A stretch of 64,000 nt of DNA from Verrucomicrobiota bacterium (GCA_029556615.1 JAKQDD010000214.1:23399-87398); one strand, 5' to 3'; positions 49,525 to 58,427 are shown, counted from the stretch's first letter. Notes: generated by a model from the sequence alone, not told the origin. Translations and numbers: made by a program.

Positions 49525-49967
49525 GCGACGCGCACAATCTCTATAACGACACCGTGATGGATCATTTCCTGAACCCGCGGAACCTCGGGGACATTCCCGA
49601 GGCTGACGGGGTTGGGGAGGTGGGGGCGGCGGCCTGCGGGGACATCATGAAGGTGACCCTGAGGATCAAGAACGGGCGGATCGAGGAGGCGCGGTTCAAG
49701 ACCTTTGGGTGCGGCTCGGCGATTGCGAGTTCGAGCATGGCGACCGAGTTGATCCGGGGGCGGACGGTGGAGGAGGCGCTGCGGTTTTCGAACCAGGAGG
49801 TGGTGAACGCTCTCGGCGGGCTGCCGCCGGTGAAGATTCACTGCTCGGTTCTCGCGGAGGAAGCGATTCGGGCGGCGCTCGAGGACTATCTGAAGCGGCA
49901 TCCGGAGAAGGCGCCGGGTGCGGGGGGTGCGGGGGGTGGGTCGGGTCCGGGGGCGGCGGGGGCGTGA
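49521..49967 (+). CDS. iscU: Iron-sulfur cluster scaffold IscU
   Basis: A 148-residue scaffold on which [2Fe-2S] clusters are built from iron and cysteine-derived sulfur before transfer to apoproteins. The three cluster cysteines are Cys39 in AACGD (with Asp41), Cys64 in FGCGSAIASS and Cys108 in KIHCSVLAEE. The HscA-binding LPPVK motif of IscU is present as LPPVKIHC. It ends in a glycine-rich tail of about 15 residues not usual in IscU. The start at 49521 overlaps the regulator gene by four bases. No hscA, hscB or ferredoxin gene follows, so this is a reduced set. Confidence 0.93.
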   Translation: MSDAHNLYNDTVMDHFLNPRNLGDIPEADGVGEVGAAACGDIMKVTLRIKNGRIEEARFKTFGCGSAIASSSMATELIRGRTVEEALRFSNQEVVNALGGLPPVKIHCSVLAEEAIRAALEDYLKRHPEKAPGAGGAGGGSGPGAAGA

Positions 49968-50005
49968 CCGGTGGGAGGATGGCGGAGAAGAACGAGGGAT
50001 TGGGG

Positions 50006-51283
50006 ATGAGGCGCGTTTACTTCGATCACTTATCAGCGACGCCGGTGTTGCCCGAGGCGTTCGAGGCGATGCGGCCCTTTTTCACGGAGCATTTTGGGAA
50101 TGCGTCTTCGCTGCATCAGGAGGGGCTTCGGGTGCGGGAGGCGCTGGGCGCGGCCCGGGAGCAGGTGGCGGGGCTGATTCATGCCGAATCGCCGGAGGAG
50201 ATCTTCTTCACCTCGTGCGGGGCGGAGGCGGCGAATCTGGCGGTGAAGGGTGTGGCGTATGCGAACCAGCGGCGGGGGAACCACGTGGTGGTGAGTGCGA
50301 TCGAGCATCCTGCGGTATTGAACTCGGTCGAGTTTCTCGAGAAGCAGGGGTTTACGGCGACGCGTGTGGCGGTGGACGGGGATGGCCGGGTGGATCCGGG
50401 AGCGGTGGGGTTGGCGGTGACCGAGCAGACGATTCTGATTGCGGTGCAGCACGTGAACCAGGACATCGGGACGATCCAGCGGGTGGGTGAGATCGGCGCG
50501 ATGGCGAGGGAGCGCGGGATACCGCTGTTTGTGGACGCGACGGTGAGCGGCGGTTGGCTGCCGTTGGATGTCCAGGCGTTGGGGGCGAGTCTGGTGTCGC
50601 TCTCCCCGCATCGGTTTTACGGACCGAAGGGGGTGGGGGTGCTGTATCGGAACCGCCGGGCGCGGCTGGTGAGCATCCTGCACGGCGGGGTGCAGGAGGG
50701 GGGGCGCCGGGCGGGGACGGAGAATGTGCCGGCGATTGTGGGGGCGGGGGTGGCGGCGGCGGCGGCGGCGCGCGAGTGGCCGGCGCGGCGGGAGCACACG
50801 GGGCGGCTGCAGCGGCGGCTGTGGGAGGGTCTGAAGGCGCGGGTGCCGTACGTGCGTCTGAGCGGGCCGGAGCCGGGACCGGAGCGGATCAGCACCTCGC
50901 TGAATGTGAGCACGGAGTTCATCGAGGGCGAGGGTCAGTTGCTGCTGTGCGACCGTTACGGGATTGCGGTGGCGAGCGGTTCGAGCTGTGTGAGCAAGTC
51001 CCTGAAGATTTCGCATGTGCTGGCGGCGATTGGTTTGGATCATGCGCTGGCGCAGGGGAACCTGATTCTCTCGCTGGGCAAGGACAACACGGAGGCGGAG
51101 GTGGACTACTTCATTGAGACCTTCGCGGAGAAGGTGGTGGCGAAGCTGCGCGGGATGTCGCCGATGTGGGATGCCTTCGAGCGGGGGGCGCTGGATTCGG
51201 TCATTGCGCCCCGGGGAACGGGGAAGTCGTTTGCCGTCCATGCGGCGGCGGTGTCGGGCAAGGGGCCCGGCCGGAAGGAATGA
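50006..51283 (+). CDS. IscS/NifS-like protein lacking the PLP lysine
   Basis: A 425-residue member of the class V aminotransferase, cysteine-desulfurase family. The sulfur-accepting cysteine is present at Cys328 in SGSSCVSKSL, as is the histidine in AIEHPAVL. However, the motif normally reading S-G-H-K-x-Y-G-P-K-G is SPHRFYGPKG: residue 203 is arginine (codon CGG at 50612-50614), not the lysine that carries pyridoxal phosphate. The glutamine of VDATQ is also changed (VDATVSGG). Canonical Schiff-base desulfurase chemistry is therefore doubtful. The context right after iscU implies a role in cluster assembly, perhaps as sulfur carrier or with altered cofactor use. The start at 50006 has AGGG seven bases upstream; an ATG at 49979 is possible. 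Confidence 0.85.
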   Translation: MRRVYFDHLSATPVLPEAFEAMRPFFTEHFGNASSLHQEGLRVREALGAAREQVAGLIHAESPEEIFFTSCGAEAANLAVKGVAYANQRRGNHVVVSAIEHPAVLNSVEFLEKQGFTATRVAVDGDGRVDPGAVGLAVTEQTILIAVQHVNQDIGTIQRVGEIGAMARERGIPLFVDATVSGGWLPLDVQALGASLVSLSPHRFYGPKGVGVLYRNRRARLVSILHGGVQEGGRRAGTENVPAIVGAGVAAAAAAREWPARREHTGRLQRRLWEGLKARVPYVRLSGPEPGPERISTSLNVSTEFIEGEGQLLLCDRYGIAVASGSSCVSKSLKISHVLAAIGLDHALAQGNLILSLGKDNTEAEVDYFIETFAEKVVAKLRGMSPMWDAFERGALDSVIAPRGTGKSFAVHAAAVSGKGPGRKE

Positions 51284-51285
51284 GC

Positions 51286-52350
51286 ATGCCAACACAAGAA
51301 GCAATCGTATCGGCGTTAAGGAGTGTGAAGTACCCGGGGTACTCGAGGGACATCGTGTCGTTCGGGCTGGTGAAGGAGGCAGCGGTCTTGGGGGACGCGG
51401 TTCGGGTGCGGATCGAGGTGCCGACGGGCACTGCGGGTGTGGCGGAGCAGATCCGGGTCGAGTGTGTGCGTGTGCTCGAGGGGTTGCCGGGGGTGAAGCG
51501 GGTGGATGTCGAGGTGCTGACGCCGGGGGGCGGGGGTGGAACGGGTGCGGCCGGGGGTGCCGGGGCGAATCCGTGGGCGCAGCAGAACCGGGTGCCGGGG
51601 GTGGGGCACGTGGTGGCCGTGGCGAGCGGCAAGGGGGGTGTCGGCAAGTCGACGGTGGCGGTGAACCTGGCCTGTGCGCTGCAGCGATTGGGGTCGCGGG
51701 TCGGGCTGTTGGATTGCGACATTTACGGGCCGACCGTGCCGCTGATGATGGGGGTGCATGACCGGCCGACGGTGAGCGATCGGGACCAGCTGGTGCCGCT
51801 GGTGAATCACGGGGTCCGGCTGATGAGCATTGGATTCCTGGTGGACGGCGACCAGCCGGTGATCTGGCGGGGGCCGATGATCACCAAGACGATCCAGCAG
51901 TTCTTGTTTTCGGTCGAGTGGGGGGAGCTTGATCTGTTGCTGGTGGACCTGCCGCCTGGGACTGGGGATGCGCAGCTTTCGTTGTGTCAGGCGGTGCCGC
52001 TGGACGGGGGGGTGGTGGTGACGACTCCGCAGGAGGCCTCGCTGGGGGTGGTGCGGAAGGGCATCGGGATGTTCACCAAGGTCCAGGTGCCGGTCGTTGG
52101 CCTGATCGAGAACATGAGCTACTTCACGACGCCCTCGGGCGAGCGGGTTGAGATCTTTGGCCATGGCGGGGGGCAGGAGGAGGCGGCGCGGCAGAACCTG
52201 CCGTTTTTGGGGGAGATCCCGATCTTCACTTCGATCCGGGAGGGAGGGGACCGGGGTGTGCCGGTGGTGGTTTCTGCTCCGGAGTCGGCTGCGGCGGAGG
52301 CGTTTTTGGGCATTGCCCGGAAGCTGCGGCGCGGCTGGCTGGGGGCCTGA
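51286..52350 (+). CDS. Mrp/ApbC-family iron-sulfur carrier ATPase
   Basis: A 354-residue P-loop ATPase of the Mrp/NBP35 family, which carries [4Fe-4S] clusters to targets. Residues 1-80 are a MIP18 (DUF59) domain. After a glycine-rich linker the deviant Walker A GKGGVGKST is at residues 115-123, with DCDIYGP and DLPPGTGD following. The usual C-terminal CxxC pair after ENMSYF is absent (ENMSYFTTPSGER), as in some other bacterial Mrp proteins, so cluster binding may differ. The ATG at 51286 has AAGG at ideal distance; an ATG at 51280 overlaps the upstream stop. It closes the iscR-iscU-iscS-like-mrp set. Confidence 0.9.
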   Translation: MPTQEAIVSALRSVKYPGYSRDIVSFGLVKEAAVLGDAVRVRIEVPTGTAGVAEQIRVECVRVLEGLPGVKRVDVEVLTPGGGGGTGAAGGAGANPWAQQNRVPGVGHVVAVASGKGGVGKSTVAVNLACALQRLGSRVGLLDCDIYGPTVPLMMGVHDRPTVSDRDQLVPLVNHGVRLMSIGFLVDGDQPVIWRGPMITKTIQQFLFSVEWGELDLLLVDLPPGTGDAQLSLCQAVPLDGGVVVTTPQEASLGVVRKGIGMFTKVQVPVVGLIENMSYFTTPSGERVEIFGHGGGQEEAARQNLPFLGEIPIFTSIREGGDRGVPVVVSAPESAAAEAFLGIARKLRRGWLGA

Positions 52351-52352
52351 GC

Positions 52353-53111
52353 ATGATCGAAGTCGAGCAGTTGGGGAAGCGGTACGGGGACTTCGCGGCG
52401 GTTACGGACTTGAGCTTCACGGTGGGCTCCGGGGAGGTGCTGGGGTTGGTGGGGCCGAACGGAGCCGGGAAGACCACGACCCTGCGCTGTTTGTCCGGGA
52501 TCATTCCGCCGTCGCAGGGGGCGATCCGGATTTGCGGGCACGATCTGGGCCAGGCGCCGTTGTTGGCCAAGCGGGAGCTGGCCTATTTTCCGGACGAACC
52601 GCGGCTGTTCGACTATCTGACGGTGCGCCAGCATCTGCGGTTCATGGCCCGGCTGTATCACGTTCCTGACGCGGAAGCGCGGGGCCGGCAGTTGCTCGAG
52701 GAACTCGAATTGGCGGACAAGGCGGACGCGCTGCCGGGGACGCTGTCGCGGGGGATGAAGCAGAAGCTGGCGATTGCGTGTGGTCTGTTGCACGGGCCGC
52801 GGGTGGTGTTGTTTGACGAACCGCTGACGGGGCTGGATCCGTACGGGATCCGGCGGATGAAGGACGCGATCCGGCGTCGGGCGGGGGAGGGGATGGCGAT
52901 TCTGGTGAGCTCGCATCTGCTGCATCTGGTCGAGGAGATCTGTTCGCATCTGTTGATTGTGAAGCAGGGGCGGAAAGTGGCCTGGGGACCGATGGAGGAC
53001 GTGCGCCGTCAGTTTGCGGAGGCGAGTCCGGATGCGAGCCTCGAGGAGATCTTCTTTCGGGCGACGGGGGGATCCGACGGGGTGGCGGGGACCGGAGCCG
53101 GGGGTGGCTGA
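52353..53111 (+). CDS. ABC transporter ATP-binding protein
   Basis: A 252-residue ABC ATPase with Walker A GPNGAGKTTT, the signature LSRGMKQKLAIA (LSGGQ variant), Walker B VVLFDEPLTGLDP and the H-loop SSHLLHLVEE. It powers export through the membrane protein encoded next, whose gene overlaps or lies directly behind. It starts two bases after the mrp stop and so may be read from the same mRNA, but a functional link with iron-sulfur assembly is not implied. The substrate is unknown. Confidence 0.9.
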   Translation: MIEVEQLGKRYGDFAAVTDLSFTVGSGEVLGLVGPNGAGKTTTLRCLSGIIPPSQGAIRICGHDLGQAPLLAKRELAYFPDEPRLFDYLTVRQHLRFMARLYHVPDAEARGRQLLEELELADKADALPGTLSRGMKQKLAIACGLLHGPRVVLFDEPLTGLDPYGIRRMKDAIRRRAGEGMAILVSSHLLHLVEEICSHLLIVKQGRKVAWGPMEDVRRQFAEASPDASLEEIFFRATGGSDGVAGTGAGGG

Positions 53112-53133
53112 GGCCCGGAGGACGTGGAAGCCG

Positions 53134-54897
53134 ATGTTTCGGACCTTGGTTTATCTGGTGGCGTGCCAGTGGTGGAACCGGGTGTTGAGCCAGGTCCGGC
53201 GGCTACGTCAGCCGAAGTACCTGGCGGCGGCCGCGGCGGGCCTGGCGTACTTCTACTGGTTCTTTTTGAGGAACATGTTCCTGGGGCCGCCGGGGGTCTC
53301 GCCGTTTCGCGCGGCGGGGGCGGAGCGGGGCATCGAGTGGGCGGCCTTGTGGGAGGTGGCGGGGGCGCTGGGTGTGGCGGCGATGGTGGTTGCGGCCTGG
53401 CTTTTTCCGAGGAAACGCGCGGCATTGGACTTTTCGGAAGCTGAGGTGGCGTTTCTGTTTCCGGCCCCGGTGGGGCGTCGGACGTTGGTGCATTACAAGG
53501 TGCTGCGGGGGCAGTTGGGGATCCTGCTGGGGGCGGTGCTGATGATGTTGATGTCCGCCCGGTCGACGACGGGGCCGGTGTGGGTGCGGTTGCTGGGATG
53601 GTGGACGCTGATCGCGGCGTTGGAGTTGCACCGGCTCGGGGCGGCGTTTGCCCGGACGCGGCTGTTGGACCGGGGGATGACGACGGGGCGTCGGCGACTG
53701 TGGGTGTTGGGGACGGCTCTGGTGGTTGCGGCGGGGTTTTTTGCGTGGGTGTGGCGCGCCCAGGTGATGCCGACGGCGGGGGACTGGGCCTCGATGGAAT
53801 CGATGGCGGCGTATGCGGGGCGCGTGTCGGACTCGGGCCCGTTGTATTGGCTGCTGCTGCCGTTTCGAGTGATGGTGCGGCCGTTGGTGGCGGGGTCGGG
53901 GGGGGCGTTCGCGGCGGCCATTGTGCCGGCGTGGGCGGTGCTTGGGGTGCTTTATGGGTGGGTGATCCGATCGACGGTGGCCTTCGAGGAGGCGTCGGTC
54001 GAGCGGGCGGCTTTGAGGGCTCGGGCGCAGGCGGCGGTGCGATCGGGCAACTGGCAGTTGCTCGAGGGTTTGAGACCGCGTCGGGATCCATTCCGACTGG
54101 CGCCGTTGGGGTTGCCGGAGATCGGATTTCTGTGGAAGAACCTGATTGTGGCGGGCTCGACGTTTTCGGTGCGTTTTTGGGTGTCGCTGGGGGTGGGTTT
54201 GGTGGTGGCGGCGATGGCGATGAAGGGGGCAATGCGCGGGTCGGCGGGGCCACCGATGTTGGGGATGCTGCTGTTGGTGTCGGCGGTCCTGAGTCTGGTG
54301 GTGGGCCCGCAAGTCGCGACGTTCGATCTTCGGCAGAGTTTTGGTACCCTGGAGGTGCTGAAGACTCTGCCGGTGCCGGGTTGGCGTCTGGTGCTGGGCG
54401 AGGTTGCGGCCTCGTGGGTGGTGCTGACGGTGGTGCAGTGGTTTCTGTTGGTGTTGGCGGCGGTCCTGGGGGGGAGAGTGCCGGGGTGGGCGGAGCGCGG
54501 TTGGCTGGCGGCCGGTTTGGGTGTGGGTTTGGCGCTTGTGATACCGGGCCTCAACCTCCTGAGCCTGCTGATCCACAACGGGGCGGCGCTGCTGTTTCCG
54601 GGATGGACGCGATTTGGGGCGGGACCATCGCACGGGTTCGAGGCGATGGGTCGGAATCTGCTGATGATGGTTGGGGTGATCGTGTCGATGGCGTTGGCGC
54701 TGGCGGTGCCGGGGTTGGCGGGAGCGGCGGTGTTCTTCGTCACGCGGGGCGTGTTGCCGTTTGCCGTGGTGGCTCCGCTGGGTGCCTTGTTGGCGTTGGG
54801 GCTGATGCTGGTCGAAGCCTATGCGGGTCTTCGGATGCTGGGGGATCGTTTTGAGCGGATGGACATTTCGACGGAGCTGGCGGCGGGCGGGTCGTGA
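53134..54897 (+). CDS. ABC exporter membrane protein
   Basis: A 587-residue polytopic protein with roughly 10-12 hydrophobic segments, two blocks of six around a cytoplasmic middle (residues about 290-350, rich in Arg and Ala). It resembles the large permeases that pair with a single ABC ATPase in exporters of unknown substrate. An FxxPxxxR-like loop (FLFPAPVGRRTL) in the first half, seen in such permeases, probably contacts the ATPase. I start at the ATG at 53134, which follows GGAAG; a GTG at 53104 overlapping the ATPase stop is possible. The exosortase gene follows after 61 bases. Confidence 0.8.
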   Translation: MFRTLVYLVACQWWNRVLSQVRRLRQPKYLAAAAAGLAYFYWFFLRNMFLGPPGVSPFRAAGAERGIEWAALWEVAGALGVAAMVVAAWLFPRKRAALDFSEAEVAFLFPAPVGRRTLVHYKVLRGQLGILLGAVLMMLMSARSTTGPVWVRLLGWWTLIAALELHRLGAAFARTRLLDRGMTTGRRRLWVLGTALVVAAGFFAWVWRAQVMPTAGDWASMESMAAYAGRVSDSGPLYWLLLPFRVMVRPLVAGSGGAFAAAIVPAWAVLGVLYGWVIRSTVAFEEASVERAALRARAQAAVRSGNWQLLEGLRPRRDPFRLAPLGLPEIGFLWKNLIVAGSTFSVRFWVSLGVGLVVAAMAMKGAMRGSAGPPMLGMLLLVSAVLSLVVGPQVATFDLRQSFGTLEVLKTLPVPGWRLVLGEVAASWVVLTVVQWFLLVLAAVLGGRVPGWAERGWLAAGLGVGLALVIPGLNLLSLLIHNGAALLFPGWTRFGAGPSHGFEAMGRNLLMMVGVIVSMALALAVPGLAGAAVFFVTRGVLPFAVVAPLGALLALGLMLVEAYAGLRMLGDRFERMDISTELAAGGS

Positions 54898-54958
54898 CGC
54901 AGATTTTGATTGAGCGAGAGGGGGTGAATGGTGTCTGATCGGTTGACATTAGTCGTCA

Positions 54959-55960
54959 ATGTCAGCCACCGTGCAATCTGGTCGATGGGATGAGTTTCGT
55001 CGCGAGTTTCCTGGGGTCTGGGCGCAGATCCCAGACAAAGGTATATTTGGACTTCTGGTAGCGGGGTGGTTCCTGCTGTTCCATTTCCTTGGCAACTCGA
55101 CGTTTGGGTATATCGCGAGTCCGTCGTTGTTTGGCTGGCTTTGGGGGGTATACACGACGAGCACGGTACCGGGCGGGGTGCTCACGCGGCTGATGAATTC
55201 CGAGGACGGCTACTGCGTGCTGATCCCGTTCGTGGTGTTGGTTTTCTACTGGATTCGGCGCCAGGACTGGCTTGGGGTTCCGCGTCGGTGGTGGTGGCCG
55301 GGGCTGGTTTTTCTGGCCATGGCGGCGGGACTCCATATACTTGGGTATCTAATTCAACAGCCGAGGGTGTCGCTGGTGGCGCTGTTGGGGGGGCTTTACG
55401 CCCTGATCGCCCTGGTTTGGGGCTGGCGGTTTGCCGGGGCGGGGTTCTTTCCCTATGTGTTGCTGGGGTTTTGCGTCCCGCTGGGGGCCTTGGCGGAGCC
55501 GATCACGATTCCGCTGCGGCAGGTTTCGACGGACATTGCGGTGGCGGTGGTGCGCGGGGGGCTGGGGATCAGCGTAATTCAGCAGGGGGTGCAGATCATT
55601 GATCCCAAGGGGACGTACCTTTACGAAGTGGCGGCGGCCTGCAGCGGGATCCGGAGTTTGATCACGCTGTTTGCGCTGACGACGATTTACGGTTTCCTGA
55701 CGTTTCGGCGGACGTGGAAGCGGTTGTTGATGGTGTTGATGGCGTTTCCCCTGGCGCTGATGGGGAACGTGATCCGGCTGGTGTGCATCATTGTGGCGGC
55801 GGAAGCGTTCGGGCACGAAGCCGGTGAATTCGTCCACAACTGGTTTGGCTTTGTGACGTTTGCTCTGGCGCTGGCGGTGATGTTCGGGTTGGGGCATTGG
55901 CTGCGGGAGCCGGCAGCGGAGGCTGGGGCGGCTGGGGCGGCTGGATCCGAGCGGGGATGA
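54959..55960 (+). CDS. xrt: Exosortase (membrane transpeptidase)
   Basis: A 333-residue inner-membrane protease-transpeptidase of the exosortase family, with about eight membrane helices. The catalytic triad is visible: Cys228 in AAACSGIRSL, Arg273 in GNVIRL and His293 in HNWFGF. Exosortases cut C-terminal sorting tags (PEP-CTERM and variants) and hand the proteins to the envelope. No PEP-CTERM substrate was seen in this window. It overlaps the EpsI gene by four bases, and a sugar transferase follows, the standard exopolysaccharide-linked arrangement. A short inverted repeat (TTGAC-N7-GTCAA, 54943-54959) touches the start codon. Confidence 0.92.
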   Translation: MSATVQSGRWDEFRREFPGVWAQIPDKGIFGLLVAGWFLLFHFLGNSTFGYIASPSLFGWLWGVYTTSTVPGGVLTRLMNSEDGYCVLIPFVVLVFYWIRRQDWLGVPRRWWWPGLVFLAMAAGLHILGYLIQQPRVSLVALLGGLYALIALVWGWRFAGAGFFPYVLLGFCVPLGALAEPITIPLRQVSTDIAVAVVRGGLGISVIQQGVQIIDPKGTYLYEVAAACSGIRSLITLFALTTIYGFLTFRRTWKRLLMVLMAFPLALMGNVIRLVCIIVAAEAFGHEAGEFVHNWFGFVTFALALAVMFGLGHWLREPAAEAGAAGAAGSERG

Positions 55961-56682
55961 TTATGCGGAAGTGGATTTTATGCGTGGTAGCGCTGGCAGT
56001 GATGGCCGGTGGGGCCGGCGTGCTCTTGCGTTTGAAGGCCACGCAGCGGCTTGGCGAGCCGGGTTTGAAGGTGTCGGCGGTGGCGGGAGAAGCGGGCCGG
56101 CTGCAGATCGAGTTGCCCGCACGGGTGCTGTCGTATCAGTCGAGCAATATACCCCCGACGGAAGTCGAGACGCGGACCCTGCCGCAGGACACGACGCTGG
56201 CGAAGCGGTTGTATCGGGCGCCGGACGGGTTTCAGCTTCTGGCGAGTGCGGTGCTGATGGGGACGGACCGGACGAGCATTCACAAGCCGGAGTACTGTTT
56301 GACATCGCAGGGCTGGAGCATTGTCTCGCGGGCGAGCGGGTCGGTGCGGGTGGAGCGTCCCCGGCCCTATGACCTGCCGATCCGGCGTTTCACGGCGAGC
56401 ATCCGGGGGCGGGATTCGTCGGGGCGAACAGTGGAATGGAGCGGCGTGTACGTGTTCTGGTTCGTGTCCGAGAACAAGCTGACCTCGAGCCACTGGACGC
56501 GGGTGGGCTGGATCACGTGGGAATTGATCCGGCGGGGGGTCCTGCCCCGTTGGGCGTACGTGTCGTGTTTCGCCACCTGTCCGCCCGGGGAGGAGGATGC
56601 GACCTTCGGGCGGCTGCGGGAGTTCATCGAGGCTTCGGTGCCGGAGTTTCAGGCGGTCTCTGGCTTGGGAGGGGGGGCGTAG
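55957..56682 (+). CDS. epsI: Exosortase-associated EpsI-family protein
   Basis: A 241-residue protein with one N-terminal membrane helix (ILCVVALAVMAGGAGVLL) and a periplasmic domain of the EpsI type that regularly accompanies exosortases. The conserved HKPEYCLTSQGW segment (residues about 108-119), with its cysteine, is characteristic. Its role beside exosortase is not established; links to polysaccharide export have been proposed. The ATG at 55957 overlaps the exosortase stop (ATGA). The stop is two bases before the sugar transferase start. Confidence 0.85.
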   Translation: MIMRKWILCVVALAVMAGGAGVLLRLKATQRLGEPGLKVSAVAGEAGRLQIELPARVLSYQSSNIPPTEVETRTLPQDTTLAKRLYRAPDGFQLLASAVLMGTDRTSIHKPEYCLTSQGWSIVSRASGSVRVERPRPYDLPIRRFTASIRGRDSSGRTVEWSGVYVFWFVSENKLTSSHWTRVGWITWELIRRGVLPRWAYVSCFATCPPGEEDATFGRLREFIEASVPEFQAVSGLGGGA

Positions 56683-56684
56683 GC

Positions 56685-58082
56685 ATGTTGGGCCGGCAGC
56701 AGCGCTTGCGGAACCGGGTCCAGATGGTGGTGGACGCGCTTGTCTTCGGTTTGGCGATGTACGTTGCGCACCAACTGCGGACGGTCTGGCAGTTCGAGGT
56801 GTTTGGCGGCAGCCGGATCATCGGGCCGCTGGAGCAGTACTTCTGGCTGTTCCCGCTGGTGGTGTTGGGAGGGCCGTTTCTTCTGAATGTCCAGGGGTTC
56901 TACAATCGACCCGGGATCCCCTCGAGGCGGCTGATGGTCTGGCAGGTGCTCAAGGCGTGCGCATACCTGACCGTTGGGCTGATGGTGGTGATCTTCGTGG
57001 TCCGGCAGGGAACGGTGATTGGCCGGTCGGTGATCCTGCTCTTTGGGGTGTTGAGCATGGCGTTGTTGTGGGTGAAGGAGGAGTTGTGGTGGGTTTGGTG
57101 GCGGAGCCGGCTGGGCCAGGCGCAGTTGGCGAATCGGGTGGTTCTGGTGGGACCGGCGGAGGACACCGCCCGTTTTCGGTCGGAGGTGGTGGCGTTGCGT
57201 CGCGGCCAGGTGACGGTGGTGGCCCAGCTCGACCTGAACGAGCGTCCGATCGAGGCGTTGGTGAGCCTGATGCACGAGCACTCGGTCAACGCGGTCATTG
57301 TGCTCGCCAAGCACACGTATCTGGGGCAGATCGAGCAGGCGATCGAGGTCTGTGAGCGGGAGGGTGTCGAGGTCTGGCTGCTGGCGGACTTTTTCAAGAC
57401 GCAGGTGTCGCGGACGACGGTGGACGACCTCTATGGTCGGCCGACGCTGGTGTTCCGGACCGGGCCGGAGAAGTCCTGGCCGGTCATGGTGAAGCAGGCG
57501 ATGGATTTTGCGGGGTCGTTGGTGCTGCTGCTCCTGATGGCGATGCCGATGGTGGTGGTGGCGGCGCTGATCCGGATCACGTCGCCGGGGCCGGTGTTGT
57601 TCCGGCAGCAGCGGAGCGGGCTGAACGGGCAGCCGTTCATGATGCTGAAGTTCCGGTCGATGACCACAGATGCGGAGCAGCGGAAGCACGAGTTGGAGGC
57701 CCTCAATGAGATGACAGGGCCGGTGTTCAAGGTGACCAACGACCCGCGGATCACTCCCCTGGGCCGGTTTCTCCGGCGGTACAGCGTTGATGAGTGGCCT
57801 CAACTGATCAACGTGTTGCGGGGGGAAATGAGCCTCGTCGGTCCCCGGCCCCTGCCGGTGGACGAGGTTCGGCGGTTCGACGACCCGGCGCATCGTCGGC
57901 GTCTGAGCGTGAAGCCGGGTCTGACGTGTCTCTGGCAGATCAGCGGACGTAACGACCTTCGCGACTTCGCGGAGTGGGTGCGGTTGGACCTCGAGTACAT
58001 CGACAACTGGTCCCTTTGGCTGGATTGCAAGATCCTGCTCCTGACGGTTCCCGCGGTGGTGACAGCGTCCGGCGCCAAGTGA
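56685..58082 (+). CDS. Polyprenyl-phosphate sugar-phosphate transferase (WcaJ/EpsB type)
   Basis: A 465-residue initiating glycosyltransferase that moves a sugar phosphate onto undecaprenyl phosphate to begin exopolysaccharide repeat synthesis. The N-terminal part has four membrane helices and a soluble nucleotide-fold domain (RVVLVGPAEDTARF). After a fifth hydrophobic segment (about 285-305) comes the catalytic bacterial sugar transferase domain with ITSPGPVLFRQQRSG, MLKFRSM, RITPLGRFLRRYSVDEWPQL, MSLVGPRP and KPGLTCLWQISGRN. Length is normal for the full-length class. It is the last gene of the exosortase cluster. Confidence 0.93.
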   Translation: MLGRQQRLRNRVQMVVDALVFGLAMYVAHQLRTVWQFEVFGGSRIIGPLEQYFWLFPLVVLGGPFLLNVQGFYNRPGIPSRRLMVWQVLKACAYLTVGLMVVIFVVRQGTVIGRSVILLFGVLSMALLWVKEELWWVWWRSRLGQAQLANRVVLVGPAEDTARFRSEVVALRRGQVTVVAQLDLNERPIEALVSLMHEHSVNAVIVLAKHTYLGQIEQAIEVCEREGVEVWLLADFFKTQVSRTTVDDLYGRPTLVFRTGPEKSWPVMVKQAMDFAGSLVLLLLMAMPMVVVAALIRITSPGPVLFRQQRSGLNGQPFMMLKFRSMTTDAEQRKHELEALNEMTGPVFKVTNDPRITPLGRFLRRYSVDEWPQLINVLRGEMSLVGPRPLPVDEVRRFDDPAHRRRLSVKPGLTCLWQISGRNDLRDFAEWVRLDLEYIDNWSLWLDCKILLLTVPAVVTASGAK

Positions 58083-58205
58083 TCGGGTGCGGACTGCGGC
58101 GCTCATCCAGCAAACGAACGGGTTGGGGCGGGGAGCATCTCCGACCCACGGGAACCAAGGGACTCGCAGCGGCGCTGCGTCTGGCTGCGTGATTCCCACG
58201 CAACT

Positions 58206-58378
58206 GCGCGCCTCAGACCCAGTCGGGTTTTCAGGCTCATGAAGACCCTGCTGTCCCTCCCCTCCCCCCCCAATCCCGCGCCTCGCTCATGGAGAGTCCT
58301 CGAAGGCGGGGGGGTGGGTGGGAACGGCAGGGACCCAACTTGTTCTGTTGACATCGAATTTCACAATTCGAGGACTCT
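58206..58378 (+). mobile_element. CTAG element, copy G (degraded)
   Basis: A beta-alpha copy that has lost the outer CTAG at both ends. GCGCGCCTCAGACCC, GCGCCTCGCT, AGAGTCCTCGAA and ATTCGAGGACTCT are still recognisable. It lies 123 bases after the sugar transferase stop, so it is not fused to a stop codon. Confidence 0.75.
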
Positions 58379-58427
58379 CGAGGGGTGGTTTTTCACGGGG
58401 CGGGGCGGCGGGCGTCGACTTTTATAT

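Noticed and set aside
54943..54959. TTGACA before the exosortase as a promoter
   Set aside because: It is only ten bases from the start codon, so no -10 element fits. It is noted only as half of a short inverted repeat.
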